Source of the DNA: Agrocybe praecox
Taxonomy: Eukaryota; Basidiomycota; Agaricomycetes; Agaricales; Agrocybaceae
Assembly: GCA_964017145.1 (NCBI GenBank)
Contig: OZ024843.1
Location: 2,161,001 to 2,225,000 of the forward strand
Direction of reading: 5' to 3'
DNA length: 64,000 bases
This document shows positions 37,015-47,893 of this stretch, piece after piece (within the stretch, counting starts at the first letter, position 1; every line of letters begins with the position of its first letter). The position numbers and the translations under genes are program-made. The notes below the pieces were generated by a model. It saw nothing but the letters and a program-made list of their open reading frames with translations, did not search any database and was not told the DNA's origin.

Positions 37015-38271
37015 ATGTTCCTCTCTCGTCTGCGACAATTGTATGCTCGGTTTATGGCGCCCGTTAGATTTAACACCAAAGTCATAAAATGTGATCCAGC
37101 GTCTATATCTTTCCTTCCATCATCTGACGAACCGACGATTACATCACAAGAAACATTAGAGGCCTTGAAAATTGCATCTCATGCACTCGTCGACCTGACA
37201 CAAACAGTCGTCTTCCCAACTGAAACCGTATACGGCCTAGGAGCGCTGGCTTTGGATGCAAATGCATCAGCCAAGATCTTCTCGACGAAGGGCCGCCCAC
37301 CAGACAATCCGTTAATTGTTCATGTCTCCTCCTTCAACATGTTGCGCTCTCTTCTTCCACCAGGCTATAATATTCCTCGATCATACCAAGTGTTAATGAA
37401 ACATTTTTGGCCAGGTGCCCTGACTCTTCTTTTTCCAAGGAACGACGAAATTGTTCCCGCAATTATCACTGCCGGACAGCCAACGGTAGCAATCAGGATG
37501 CCTTCACATCCTGTGGCCCGGGCACTGATTGCTATTGCCAATGCACCGCTTGCTGCACCCAGCGCAAACACCTCCGGAAAGCCCAGTCCAACGCGTGCGG
37601 AACATGTGTATCGTGACTTGGATGGCAAGGTTGGCTTGATACTTGATGGTGGAGCTTGCGGCGTCGGCTTAGAGAGCACTGTCGTGGACGGATTACACCC
37701 AGATGGCAATCTACGTGTTCTCAGGCCCGGAGGAATAACAGTGGAAGACTTGGAGCGCGTATTACGACAAGAAATACACGACTTGGGAAATATTCCAAAA
37801 GTTCTGGTGCATAAGCGCGACTACTCAGATGAGCAGATAGAAAGTGCGCCGACGACTCCTGGGATGAAATATCGTCACTACTCCCCTGCTGTTCCTGTAA
37901 CACTATTGCAAACCCTGCCTAGTCTGTCTGGCTCGAGCAACCCAACCAAGTTTTCGGTTTACGTGGAATCCGTAAAACGCGTCGATTCCGGCTCAAAAGA
38001 AATGAAGATCGGAGTATTGGCCCCAACCGATTCCAAGCTTTGGGAACAACTACCAACGATAGATGGCATAGAATGGCACAAATTTTACCTGGGACCTCTC
38101 GCAGAACCGTCCACGATAGCTCACAACTTATTTGATGGTCTACTCAGCTTAGAAAGAGATGGGGTCGATTCAATGTTAATTGAAGAAGTAGAAGAGGAAA
38201 GGGAAGGCCTCGCAATTATGAATCGCGTGCGGAAAGCTGCTGGCGAATCTGTACGGATATCATTGGACTAG
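37015..38271 (+). CDS. SUA5: Threonylcarbamoyl-AMP synthase (Sua5/YrdC)
   Basis: Makes threonylcarbamoyl-AMP from threonine, bicarbonate and ATP for the t6A37 modification of ANN-decoding tRNAs. Intronless, 418 residues. The YrdC domain shows VVFPTETVYGLGALALDANA, IFSTKGRPPDNPLIVHVSSF, HFWPGALTLLF, AIRMPSHPVARALI, PLAAPSANTSGKPSPT and STVVDG; the linker PTTPGMKYRHYSPAVPV leads into the C-terminal Sua5 domain. The first 13 residues, MFLSRLRQLYARF, are basic and amphipathic like a mitochondrial presequence, and a second in-frame ATG (residue 14, about 37054, MAPVRF) lies in good context. This arrangement would give mitochondrial and cytosolic forms from one gene. Confidence 0.95.
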   Translation: MFLSRLRQLYARFMAPVRFNTKVIKCDPASISFLPSSDEPTITSQETLEALKIASHALVDLTQTVVFPTETVYGLGALALDANASAKIFSTKGRPPDNPLIVHVSSFNMLRSLLPPGYNIPRSYQVLMKHFWPGALTLLFPRNDEIVPAIITAGQPTVAIRMPSHPVARALIAIANAPLAAPSANTSGKPSPTRAEHVYRDLDGKVGLILDGGACGVGLESTVVDGLHPDGNLRVLRPGGITVEDLERVLRQEIHDLGNIPKVLVHKRDYSDEQIESAPTTPGMKYRHYSPAVPVTLLQTLPSLSGSSNPTKFSVYVESVKRVDSGSKEMKIGVLAPTDSKLWEQLPTIDGIEWHKFYLGPLAEPSTIAHNLFDGLLSLERDGVDSMLIEEVEEEREGLAIMNRVRKAAGESVRISLD

Positions 38272-39746
38272 AGCGTGTCGGTACACTGGTCGCGCGTTGT
38301 CGTAACGATTGCGCATTAGATGAGATCTTTAGACATGAAGATTACTTCAATCGTCCCGCGAATCAAAATCTAGAAAAAGGAAACTACACCATTCCCTCGA
38401 TGGCTTTTACGATAGCCTCGTGGTGGGTCTCAGCGTCTGAACGTGGAGGGATCCCATTATTCTTTGTTCAAACCCGAAGAGTAGTTCAAACAAATCCCAC
38501 CACGAGGTCACCACACAAACAAACCCACAACCTCCTTGGGGACAGAATCCCCAAAAATATCAACAACTTAGTGTTTTTCTACATATTCACTCGTACTGGG
38601 TGTAGAGCATTCCATCTTCATGCAATTAGATTGATATGTATATGTATATGTATAAGTGAGATTTCTTTGACAGTATATCATTGAAAGGGTGACTGAGTCA
38701 ATGTCCAGGAAAGACCACATTGCACGGTAGGGCACAGGCGATAATTTACAGTATCATCCGTAATATAACAACCAGATTCCTTCAGAGATGACGTTTCCAC
38801 AAATTCCTGTCGGGAATATCTCGCGTGGCCTGACCAACCATGAGCTGTCTTTCTTGGATTTCAATCATTCTTCTTGTTCGAGGCCTACTACTCTTGTGTC
38901 AGCAGAAGATATGGTTTGATCGTGCAGCTGCAGTAGCATAAGAACGACCATTCAGGCTACAAATTTAGTTCTGCTCCTCTCAAGCCACGTCCCACCAGGG
39001 GTAGGAGTCAACTCGTGGAAGTCACCGACGTTGTGGAAAGGACAAAGCAGCTCAGAGAGAAATTTACGGAATTCAAAGGAGTGTTGCACCTCTTTTTCTG
39101 CGAAAAAGAAAATCAAAAGCGCGCATGAATACATCACCCCTCACGCCCATCCTCTTCCGTTGCCCATACCTGTATTTTCTCCTGTTAATTCCCCCGTGCA
39201 GAATTCCCCGGCCGATCCAAAGCTTTCTGTGATCCCTCTATCACTCTTGGATTTCAACCAGGGCTTTAATTAGCAAGGATTATCTCCCTTCAAAGTTGAC
39301 ATTTAGATGGCGCACCCATCTGTCAATTTTTTCTCTCCCTTTCAACATGGCTAACCGCGCTGCCATTCCCTCAGCCTCGACTGTCAATTCGGTCTACTTC
39401 AGCGGAAATCTCGAACAACCCTGTATCTCTTCTTCGAACCTTGGGTCGTAGACCAGGTATACTACTGAGGGTTCCCGCCCAGTACGCATGGGCAGCTAGC
39501 CCTGACGTTGGCAAGCACAATCCATTTCTGGTTCTTTCTGATGCAATTTCTACGACACTCTAATTCCTATCATCTATCTTCTAATTTTGTTTTACTTTAC
39601 ATGCAATAACTTTATTCGCATATCTATTGGCTGACCGATGAATTAAATATAGCAATGCATCATATTAATTAAGAGCTATACATACGACGCAATATTATTG
39701 ACATACTATATTCGTAAATAGGTCTAGTCAATTCTGGTGTACATCA
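38272..39746. other. Gene-free stretch of about 1.5 kb
   Basis: No gene could be supported. A small minus-strand frame at 38952-39137 has an AG before KEVQHSFEFRKFLSELL and could be a stray last exon, but no partner exons were found. A 34-codon plus-strand frame starts near 39348 (MANRAAIPSASTVNS). A TATATG microsatellite lies at about 38634-38656. 39540-39740 is AT-rich and is probably the 3' flank of the DUF302 gene. Confidence 0.4.
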
Positions 39747-40330
39747 CTACGCAGCCGTAATTCTGGTGGCCAATTTATCTATCTTGTCATCCAAGGATTC
39801 GAGTATGAGCCTCAATTCTGGGTCAAGTTCTCCGACTGGGACTCCCATAATCGAAGAGGGAAGCTGATAATAAACGATGCAGCCCGAGTGATCAGGCTTT
39901 TCGGTGATCAACATGCGTGGGGGAATGTTATAAGCGGCGTAAGAGTTATGCTTCAGCACAGCTTGGGCTATTTTGGGATTGCCAATTGTGTAAATCACGT
40001 TCGGAGGGTGCTTCGCACCATCGGCATACTGAAGAAGTATGTGGTGATGGATTTCCGAAAAATGACTAGATATTTCAAACGCGTAAAAGTCAGGAGGCGC
40101 GAGATTATAATCAGTTGGAATATTCCTTACAGAAAATCGTTCCCAGTGTATTTCGCAACAACAGATTCAAAGGCTTCTTGACTTTTTACCGAGCGAAGGA
40201 TACTGAAGACGTCTCCAGACTGGTCCTTGTTGAGCTCGGCATAAAGACGCGACTGGACTTGTTCGAAAGGAAGAGTCGTCTCGTGGATGACATGTTGGGC
40301 GGTAAATGGAATGATCTTTCTGAAAGACAT
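39747..40330 (-). CDS. DUF302-domain protein
   Basis: Two exons (40131-40330, 39747-40065) joined by a 65-nt intron give 172 residues. The start is MSFRKIIPFTAQHVIHETTL. The second exon carries the DUF302 core: HPPNVIYTIGNPKIAQAVLK, HNSYAAYNIPPRMLITEK and CIVYYQLPSSIMG, followed by a helical end (LILESLDDKIDKLATRITAA). DUF302 (TT1751-like fold) is widespread in bacteria and fungi and has no settled biochemical role. No signal peptide or membrane span is seen, so a soluble cytosolic protein is expected. Confidence 0.83.
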
Positions 40331-40628
40331 GTCGGGATGGTAGTGGTTGTTATTGGAAGGCTAGACGAGGCTGTCTGGAGAAAAAGCAGCCACTGGGTAC
40401 TGGCCTTATATACGGTCTATCATCGACCTTTCCAAGTTCCCAGGGCCATGAGACACGGATGCATCAGGCAATAGACGAATGTTAGATAAACTTTTGCCGC
40501 TGCCTGCTTTGTAACTCTGAACTTGTTGCCAACGAGAAGTTGATCCTAAGGGTTCGGTGACTCGGCGAAGGAGTGCCCAGCAGTAAAATGAGAGGGTGTA
40601 GCAGAGAAATGAGGTCGGGTATGTATGT

Positions 40629-40681
40629 AATCTTGACCGAGAGTGGAAGGTGGTCACCACCTTCCACTCTCGGTCAAGATT
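40629..40681. repeat. Perfect 53-bp palindrome (26-bp arms, 1-nt centre)
   Basis: The left arm, 40629-40654, starting AATCTTGACCGAGAGTGGAA, is the exact reverse complement of the right arm, 40656-40681; the only unpaired base is C at 40655. It lies in the divergent region between the DUF302 gene and DBP8, 124 bp before the DBP8 start codon. It could form a cruciform in DNA, or a very stable hairpin if transcribed. Confidence 0.95.
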
Positions 40682-40702
40682 TAACTGCGACGGTCGCAGT
40701 TA
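40682..40702. repeat. Second perfect palindrome (10-bp arms, 1-nt centre)
   Basis: TAACTGCGAC, one G, then GTCGCAGTTA. It starts at the base right after the 53-bp palindrome ends and has the same one-base centre. Confidence 0.92.
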
Positions 40703-40805
40703 GTGTTTTGGCGATCGTTACGTAATATTTTCTTCGGGAATTAGGCTTTAGCGCTTTAGCAGTAAAGTGCTAACACCGTGACTGACTTGCCATTGGACCA
40801 CCATA

Positions 40806-42701
40806 ATGCCTTTATCAGTGGATGACCTGCTCCGGCAACAAGAACATTCTTGGAAGAAAAGGCGTCTCTCCGAGTCTCATTCAGAATTCGAACAAGGATC
40901 ATCATCGGATGCTGAGCAATCAGAACCCGAGGACAGTCAAGACGAAGATCTCCTAAACGTAGAGGACCGGCTTGCTCAACGAAAAATCTCGGGGATCGTC
41001 ACTACTCATGTGTCTGCACCCGCGGTATCCTCTTTCTCATCTCTTGGGATATCCAGACCCCTTCAGGCTGCACTGAAAAGTATGTCCATCAAGTCGCCCA
41101 CTGTTGTACAATCTGCTTGTATACCCGCACTTCTGGATGGCAAGTATGTTTCCAACATATCCTGAATTCTGCGTACTTATTTGACCAGGCAGAGACTGCA
41201 TTGGTAATGCCAAAACAGGTTCCGGTAAAACGATTGCATTCGCGCTACCCATCCTACAAAAACTATCCTCCGATCCATATGGAATCTATGCCCTGGTGTT
41301 GACGCCTACCAGGTATTTTGAACCATTCTTTGCCTGTCAGTCCATAAATTAACAATGTCAAGGGAGCTCGCATTCCAGATTGCGGAGCAATTCGCCGTAC
41401 TGGGCGCATCACTGAACATTCGAACAGCTGTCGTGGTAGGAGGAATGGACATGATGGCCCAGGCATTAGAATTGGGGAATCGACCTCATGTAGTCATTGC
41501 AACACCTGGTCGTATCGTTGACCACCTACGCAGTACTAGTGAAGAATGGGACCTTTCTAGAGTAAAATTCCTGGTACGAGATTGGAACAGGTCATTATCA
41601 CTATTTCATTAATCCTAATCTTGGCTAGGTTCTCGACGAAGCCGATAGACTTTTGACACCCACCTTCTCTGCTGATCTCGGCTATTTGTTCAATGTCCTA
41701 CCAAAAGAGCGCCAAACTTGCCTCTTTACCGCCACACTTACACTAGCCATAGAAAGTCTTGCGGAAGCACCTCCACGACCAGGCAAAGAAAAACCGTTCA
41801 TTCACCGAATGAAGGAAGGGTAAGACAATTTTCACCTAGAGCGTCAACTTTCTGTTAACATGCTGCAGGATCGAGACAGTCTCGACGCTCAAGCAGCACT
41901 ACCTTCTGGTCCCTTCTCATGTCCGCGAATGCTATCTATTCCATATTCTATGTAATCCACCAGAATCCACCCTTCACCTACGACGAGCGCCACCGGAATC
42001 AGTCAAACCTGGTAAAAAGCCAGTAAAAAAAGTGAAGGGTAATAAAAAAGCAAAAGTCGACCATGAAGATGAAGAAGTAGAACAACCTCCACCAACGATC
42101 ATTTTCTGTGCGAAACCAAAAACGGCCGCGTACCTCACCATTCTTCTAAAAACGTTATTTATCCGAAGCACGGCCTTACACTCGCGGCTGACACAGAGAG
42201 AAAGGTTGAATTCTTTGAATTTGTTCCGCGCATCTGTCGTCCCTGTTCTAATCTCGACGGACGTTGGGGCGCGTGGACTCGATATTGAGGATGTCGCAAT
42301 GGTCATCAATTGGGATCTTCCAGAAGAACCAGAAGAATACACACATCGGGTGGGAAGAACGGCTCGTGCAGGGAAAGGCGGTATCGCAATAAGCTTTGTG
42401 ACTGAGCGAGACGAAGAGCGAGTGCTAAAGATTGAAGAGCGTATCAGTAAGTCGCGGATGAACAGTGAATTTGGCAGACTTTAATCGTATAACCGCAGAA
42501 ACGAAGTTGGAAGAAATGACACTGCCAGAAGACAAGGTGTTGGACAAACTGAACAAAGTGTCAACCGCTAAGCGACTTGCAAACATGGTCAGTGCCTTTT
42601 TTCGAAGTAAATGATGAAAAACATATTGATAGACTGAAAACCAGGAACTTCACGACACTAATTTTGGGAGGAGAGAGGAGATTTACAAGATCAAGGCCTA
42701 G
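40806..42701 (+). CDS. DBP8: DEAD-box RNA helicase DBP8 (DDX49-like)
   Basis: Nucleolar ATP-dependent RNA helicase for 40S subunit maturation. Acidic N-terminus ([19 protein letters not shown]), then the Q-motif [17 protein letters not shown] and [16 protein letters not shown]. Complete catalytic motifs: AKTGSGKT (I), PTRELAFQ (Ia), [14 protein letters not shown] (Ib), VLDEADRLL (II), FTAT in place of SAT (III), [14 protein letters not shown] (IV), [20 protein letters not shown] (V), [13 protein letters not shown] (VI). A Lys-rich insert ([19 protein letters not shown]) lies between the two RecA domains. The last exons end [13 protein letters not shown]. The order and the C-terminal segment match Dbp8/DDX49. 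It reads away from the twin palindromes, and the following BTB gene begins 121 bp downstream. Confidence 0.93.
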
Positions 42702-42822
42702 CCGATATTTGTATTTTAGATCGTAGATAGTGGGAAATAATTTGTGGCAGGACCCCAGAATTGAGTTTAGAATTCTAATTTGTCCCTATCTCTTTCTCTT
42801 ACCACTACCACCACCACCACCC

Positions 42823-43986
42823 ATGGACTCTGACTGGCATACTGTTCTTCAATTCGTCGATGATCCCCTCGACGGCGAGTACGCCCAAAAACATCCAGAA
42901 CGTCCATCTCTTCAAATCCCAACACCTCCAGTAAGTCCAAGTTAGCCTCCCATTGCTTGTAGCCTATTTATCGCCTTTGCAGCAATCCCATGATGGCTCG
43001 CCGGTTCTCGACGATCCCGCAGAGGGAAACACTCTCGTTTCAGTTTCGACCACCTTTTTTCCCGGCGCCCAGCATCTTCCAGTCCCTCCAGACATCGTTC
43101 TTCAGTCATCGGATAATGTCTTCTTTTACGTTCACTCGCACGCGCTTTTGAGCAGTTCTAATAACGCGTTTCGTGGACGTTTACCGCCTCCCCAAACTTC
43201 CCCTTCCACGAAGCAGCAAGATTCCGTCTTCTCCGTTCCAGAAAATTCCACAGTCTTGAACGTAATCCTACACGCCATATACGACCTCTCATGTGCACAC
43301 TACTCGCCCTCGTTTCCTTGTCTCGTAACTGCAGTCAATCGATTACCTGTATATGGCATATCAGCGAAAGCTTGTATACTGCCCTCAACGCCACTCTTTG
43401 CACTTCTCCTTTCGCATGCCCCTTTATACCCCATAGAGCTATATGCTCTCGCTGCCTCTCATGATCTCTACGACTTGGCTGTCTCCACATCTTCCCATCT
43501 CCTATCATTCCCACTGGCCACCATCACGGATGAAATGGCAGAGCGTATAGGACCTGTATACCTCAAACGCTTATTTTTTCTTCATTTTGGTCGTTCAGAT
43601 GCCTTGAAGAGGGTCTTACTGTCTCCGCCACATCCGCATGCACCCACCCCACTCTGCGACTTCACAGAACAAAAAAAGCTGACACGAGCTTGGGCTCTGG
43701 CTTCTGCTTATCTTGCATGGGACGCAAGGCCTGGTGAGTTACTCGGATTGAATATATGCGTTAGGATACTCATACTGATCTGTTAGACTTGTCGACAAGC
43801 GCGATGGAGTCTGCTCTGCGCCCGTTAGCTGAACACCTAACATGCGAAGGATGCCAACAAGCGCTTCGGGATCGTATCAAGAATTTGGTAGTGCAATGGT
43901 CGGTCGTGAAAGTACGTATTATTCAGCTCGTTGTCTTCCGAAATGCTGCGCATCCTGTTTATATTCTTTCTTAGCGCACTATATGA
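42823..43986 (+). CDS. BTB/POZ-domain protein of the Agaricomycete type
   Basis: Start MDSDWHTVLQFVDDPLDGEY. After a short intron the BTB fold begins: PPDIVLQSSDNVFFYVHSHA, LLSSSNNAFRGRLPPP, FSVPENSTVLNVILHAIYDL, then a helical region (YPIELYALAASHDLYDLAVS, VYLKRLFFLHFGR). The last exons contain the paired cysteines LTCEGCQQALRDRIKNLVVQ and end VVKRTI. BTB domains mediate dimerisation or Cullin-3 binding. In mushrooms such proteins form a large family of mostly unknown function. No Kelch, MATH or zinc-finger partner domain is present. Confidence 0.82.
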
Positions 43987-44482
43987 TCCAATACGCGTGC
44001 CATGATAAAGTACGATCCATCCGGAAAACTGTTCTGTATTGCGTCACTGGAGCGCACCTCGCCTTTTACCTCCTTTTTTTTTCTCTAGAACCACATGACA
44101 CTCGAGCCGAACTCGTCTGTACATTATTCGCATTCCACGCATTGTAACATCGTCCATGGCATATATCATACAACACACGCATAACTCGTCGCATGGACTG
44201 TACATAGATACCCTCAAAACCACATCAGCGACCCAGAGAATTCTGTATCACCAACTCCTTCGACCCAGGACCCCCAAAACTTCTTGTTATCCTTATTTCT
44301 ATCACAACCCCAATCGACATACATGAATCGATTTTGTAGCCCTCCCAACATACACGCAGGGAGATTATAGTTGTATCATATATTTGTATAACACCTAGTA
44401 ATTATGACATTAGGAATGACGTCACAAAGAAGTCCTGATTAGGCAATAATAGTGTCTGGGGGATTCACCCTGAAATGCTCCA
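43987..44482. other. Convergent 3' region of the BTB gene and MOB1
   Basis: The two genes end toward each other here. No coding or RNA feature was recognised apart from probable 3' UTRs. Confidence 0.5.
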
Positions 44483-45637
44483 CTACCGCTTCAGGTCTTC
44501 GGCTAGAATGGCATCATTGAGTTCGTCTAGAGGCGCAAGTTCTTTTTTATCGACGAGGTCAAACTACTCCCGCAGTCAGCGATCTGATCCCATTGTGTGC
44601 TTCTAACCACGCACCTCGTTTATAAACAGGAAGAAGTGTCTGTAGCTTGTGTTCAGGTGTGCTATCCATGACATCCTGTTAGCTGACTGCTCAGAAAAGG
44701 AGATAATCTGCGTACCCTCTATCCCAAGGGCACATATATGATCAAAGTGATTGCTGTAGATATGTGCATATACCCGGAATAGACGTCGCACAATAGTTCT
44801 CACAGTATCACGGAAGTTCTTGGGGAAAGGAACACCTGCCAGCCGTGGTATGGGTTTGAATTTTTGACTTGTATGAGAACGATGGAGGACTTACCTATCT
44901 TGTTTGGGAACACCCCTTCGTCGTCTAGAATATGCTGCGTCCAGTTCATCAGCGCGTCCACGTATTCCGGGGCAGCTAATTTTGTAGGCCGTTTGTATTT
45001 GACACCATCTTCCCACAGGTATTCATATCTGTAGCAGTGGGTCTCACGTTGAGAACAGAGGTCCAACGAGAAGAGCGAATATGAGCACAGACCGTGGTCC
45101 TGCAGACATAATAGGGCACTAACAGCAATATATTCAGATGATCAGTATCTCAGAATGTGCTATATGGGTACCTCGGTGGGGGTACAGAATTCGGTGACGG
45201 TTCCGTAAAGCATGTTCAGGTGATTGAAAAAGTCGACAGCTGTGATAACAGATTAATCGATTCCATAGTGGATGCCAGTTAGGATGATCTTCTTCTGTTC
45301 ATAAGCTTGGGAATACTTACTATGCACAGCTAGCCACTCGTTTAGATCCTCTCCCTCTGGTAGCTGTACCGCCAGCCTCAGATTTCCGGATCCCTAGCAG
45401 AGTTGGAGCAGAGTCAGAAAAGCGACCCCAAGTACCCACAGGATGCGGGGTTGATGTAAGATCCTACCAGAGTAGCCTCTGCATACTTTCTCAGTTGGTA
45501 CTGCTTGGTGCCCTCTGGTATATCCTTGCGTGGCTTGAATGTACGTGTTTTGCCGCTAATTCAAAAGATATAATCGATTCGAAAAAAGTGCTTCAGAGAC
45601 GAGAACAGCGGGCTTACAGGCCAAAGAAGGAAGACAT
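44483..45637 (-). CDS. MOB1: MOB1-type kinase activator
   Basis: Co-activator of NDR/LATS kinases in the mitotic exit and septation network. Exons read MSSFFGL, then PRKDIPEGTKQYQLRKYAEA, LPEGEDLNEWLAVH, GTVTEFCTPTE, CPIMSAGPRYEYLWEDGVKY, EYVDALMNWTQHILDDEGVF, PFPKNFRDTVRTIVRRLFRV and AHLNTSYRHFFLFINEF. The zinc ligands are in place: the CxxxxC pair, with the second Cys opening the next exon, and the His pair of YAHIYSNHFDHI. The C-terminus is APLDELNDAILAEDLKR. At least seven introns. Length is normal for Mob1. Confidence 0.92.
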
Positions 45638-46063
45638 AATGCAAGTCGATGCACAAACCAAGTTGATTGCTAGATGAACCTCAGAATGCAGCTCAATTAG
45701 GGGCGTCGGTGATCGCCGAAATGGGATACACACATAGCATCTTATCTTATCTCACTCACTTTATTTTTCAGGATCTTATCTTGTCTGTTCACAGGTTAGT
45801 AACACGCAGGGAACGACCGGTTGAAACTATCCCATGCCCGACCTGGGATTTATGTCTTTATTATAAACCTTCAGTGGAAGCGGAACCACTAATTAGCAAG
45901 CTGCTCTCCAATGGACAACCAACGAAGCCGATCGAATATCTTGGAAAGCTTTCAAAGCATGTGGGATGCTCGATGACACATGCATTTTTGCGTACAAAAA
46001 GCCCCATGCCTGCGATTTCTCTTTTTCACTATTCCTTTCACAAACAACCTTTCATAAACAACC
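45638..46063. promoter_or_regulatory. Divergent promoter region of MOB1 and the first Hsp31-like gene
   Basis: No coding feature is seen. Three GATAA sites on the minus strand (TTATC at 45742-45746, 45747-45751 and 45776-45780) lie within 40 bp, a density that suits a GATA-type regulator. Which gene they would serve is not clear. Confidence 0.35.
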
Positions 46064-47094
46064 ATGCCCGCTGTACTCTTTGTTCTGACTTCTGCTAACG
46101 AAACCTTGACTGGAACGCAAACTGTGGGTGCTTCAATTCCATTTTAATGCTCACCCGATCGCTTATGTTTTCGGTAACAGGGTTGGTACTTGCCGGAAGC
46201 TGCGCATCCATACTACACCATCACCAAACATGCCACTGTCGACTTTGCCGCTCCCAAAGGACCCAACCCCCCGATTGATGAAGGGAGTGTCAGAGTGAGT
46301 CCAACGCTCCATGGACTTTTTGGATAGAATGAACATACTCATTCGCGACGTCAGGATTTTGCCAAAGATGAACAATCTGTGCAATTTTTGAACGATCCTA
46401 CTGTCCAGAAGAAATTGCAAAACACTACGAAGCTATCCGACGTTAAAGTAGAAGAGTATGATGCCCTCTTTTACGTCGGAGGACATGGCCCTGTCATCGA
46501 TCTACCAACTGACCCAGACAACATCAAGTTGATTGGAAAGGTACGCTTATGAGATAAATGCATTGAACTGCTATTAATAAAAGAGAAATACAGTTCTGGG
46601 ATGCAGGAAAAATTGTATCTGCCGTTTGTCATGGACCTGCGTGAGTGTTACACGTTACGTGAGTATATGATCTACTAATTTTCAACACTCGTATAGCGCG
46701 CTAGTAAATGGCGTAGATGCCCAGGGAAAAAGCATTTTCGCAGGGAGAACTGCAACCGGATTCTCGAATGCAGAGGAGATCGCGGTCGGCAAAGTTAAGG
46801 TAGGCGTCTCTTGTGGCTCGTTTTATGATGATATATTTACTGATGCATTTGGGATATAGGATATCCCATTTTTGCTGGAAGATGAGATTACCAAACTCGG
46901 AGGAAATTTTGTGAAGGCAGAAGCTCTGTGGGCGGTTAGTATCATGATGTCATTTGCATTGAATACAATGTGGCTAATTTTCGTTTGTGCAGGCCAAGGT
47001 GGTGGTCGATGGACAATTGATCACAGGCCAAAATCCTGCATCTGCTGCTCCCATTGCCGACGCTATCGTGAAGGCCTTGCAAGAGAGGAAGTAG
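46064..47094 (+). CDS. DJ-1/PfpI family protein, Hsp31-like (copy 1)
   Basis: Class I glutamine-amidotransferase-fold protein of the Hsp31/glyoxalase III group, likely a methylglyoxalase or chaperone. The start is MPAVLFVLTSANETLTGTQT. Conserved blocks follow: GWYLPEAAHPYY with the conserved Glu, YDALFYVGGHGPVIDLP, FWDAGKIVSAVCHGPAALVN with the nucleophile-elbow Cys followed by His, GRTATGFSNAEE, and ITGQNPASAAPIADAIVKAL. Seven or so short introns. A tandem paralogue with the same exon layout follows at 47894. Which of the Hsp31 activities applies cannot be told from the sequence. Confidence 0.9.
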
Positions 47095-47893
47095 AAAATA
47101 GAATATTGCAGTAGACTGGTATAAGGGGTATTTAATCTGCGGTCCGAACACGTACGTTCCGTTCTAATAAGCCCGAGAGTGTGTGGAACAAATGCGATAG
47201 ATAGTTCATTATCACTTTTGTATATACTATAGTACATTGCAAGCGAAGCGTATTATTCTACAACTGCATAAACCCGCTGGGTCTCTAAGATATCGATACT
47301 TATTTCCCATAGCTTCTTAGTCCACCGATTTGCTCACGGCAGGGATTTTAAACCCATAAATTCCTGGCCATCCAAATACGTAACTCAGGGCTTTAACGAA
47401 AATCATATACAAGTCACGTAACTATGTACTTCTTTTTTATATTTAGTTTGCGGTCGTAGTATATCACTGGGTTGAACAAGTTAATATTTTGAAAGCCCAT
47501 ACAGTGTCATGGTTAACATCGTAATGAAAGAGGATGTACACATCACCACAAAAAGGGAATTCCAGGCATTTACCTCGGCGTCAGATCAACTGATAGTGTG
47601 GCCTGGGACGTGCATAGTAGTCTCACATTTAATAAGAAGACCGTTTGAGACCGCTTTTCGCGACGATTTCATTTATCTCTCTGTAATGTGCTTAGATATC
47701 AAATGACGCTTAACTCGATTCATGATAAGAAGACTTCCATAAGCACCTCCAAGCCCGACTAGGAAAGATGCATGACCGGAATATGAAGAGGGGCGCATGA
47801 CGACTTTGTGGTATAAAAGGGCTAGTTTTGAGACATCTTTAAAAGAGCAAACACAAACGCATCTTTGTATTTGTCCCTCACCAGAAACAGAAA
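47095..47893. other. Spacer between the two Hsp31-like genes
   Basis: Holds the 3' flank of copy 1 and the promoter of copy 2. No further gene was recognised. Confidence 0.5.
47789..47818 (+). promoter_or_regulatory. STRE-like site and TATA box of Hsp31-like copy 2
   Basis: AGGGG at 47789-47793 matches the fungal stress-response element core, and TATAAAA at 47812-47818 lies 82 bp before the ATG. The pair suggests stress-inducible transcription. No equivalent TATA box was seen ahead of copy 1. Confidence 0.45.

Noticed and set aside
38952..39137. Possible last exon of an unknown minus-strand gene
   Set aside because: An acceptor-like AG is present, but no upstream exons or family similarity could be found.
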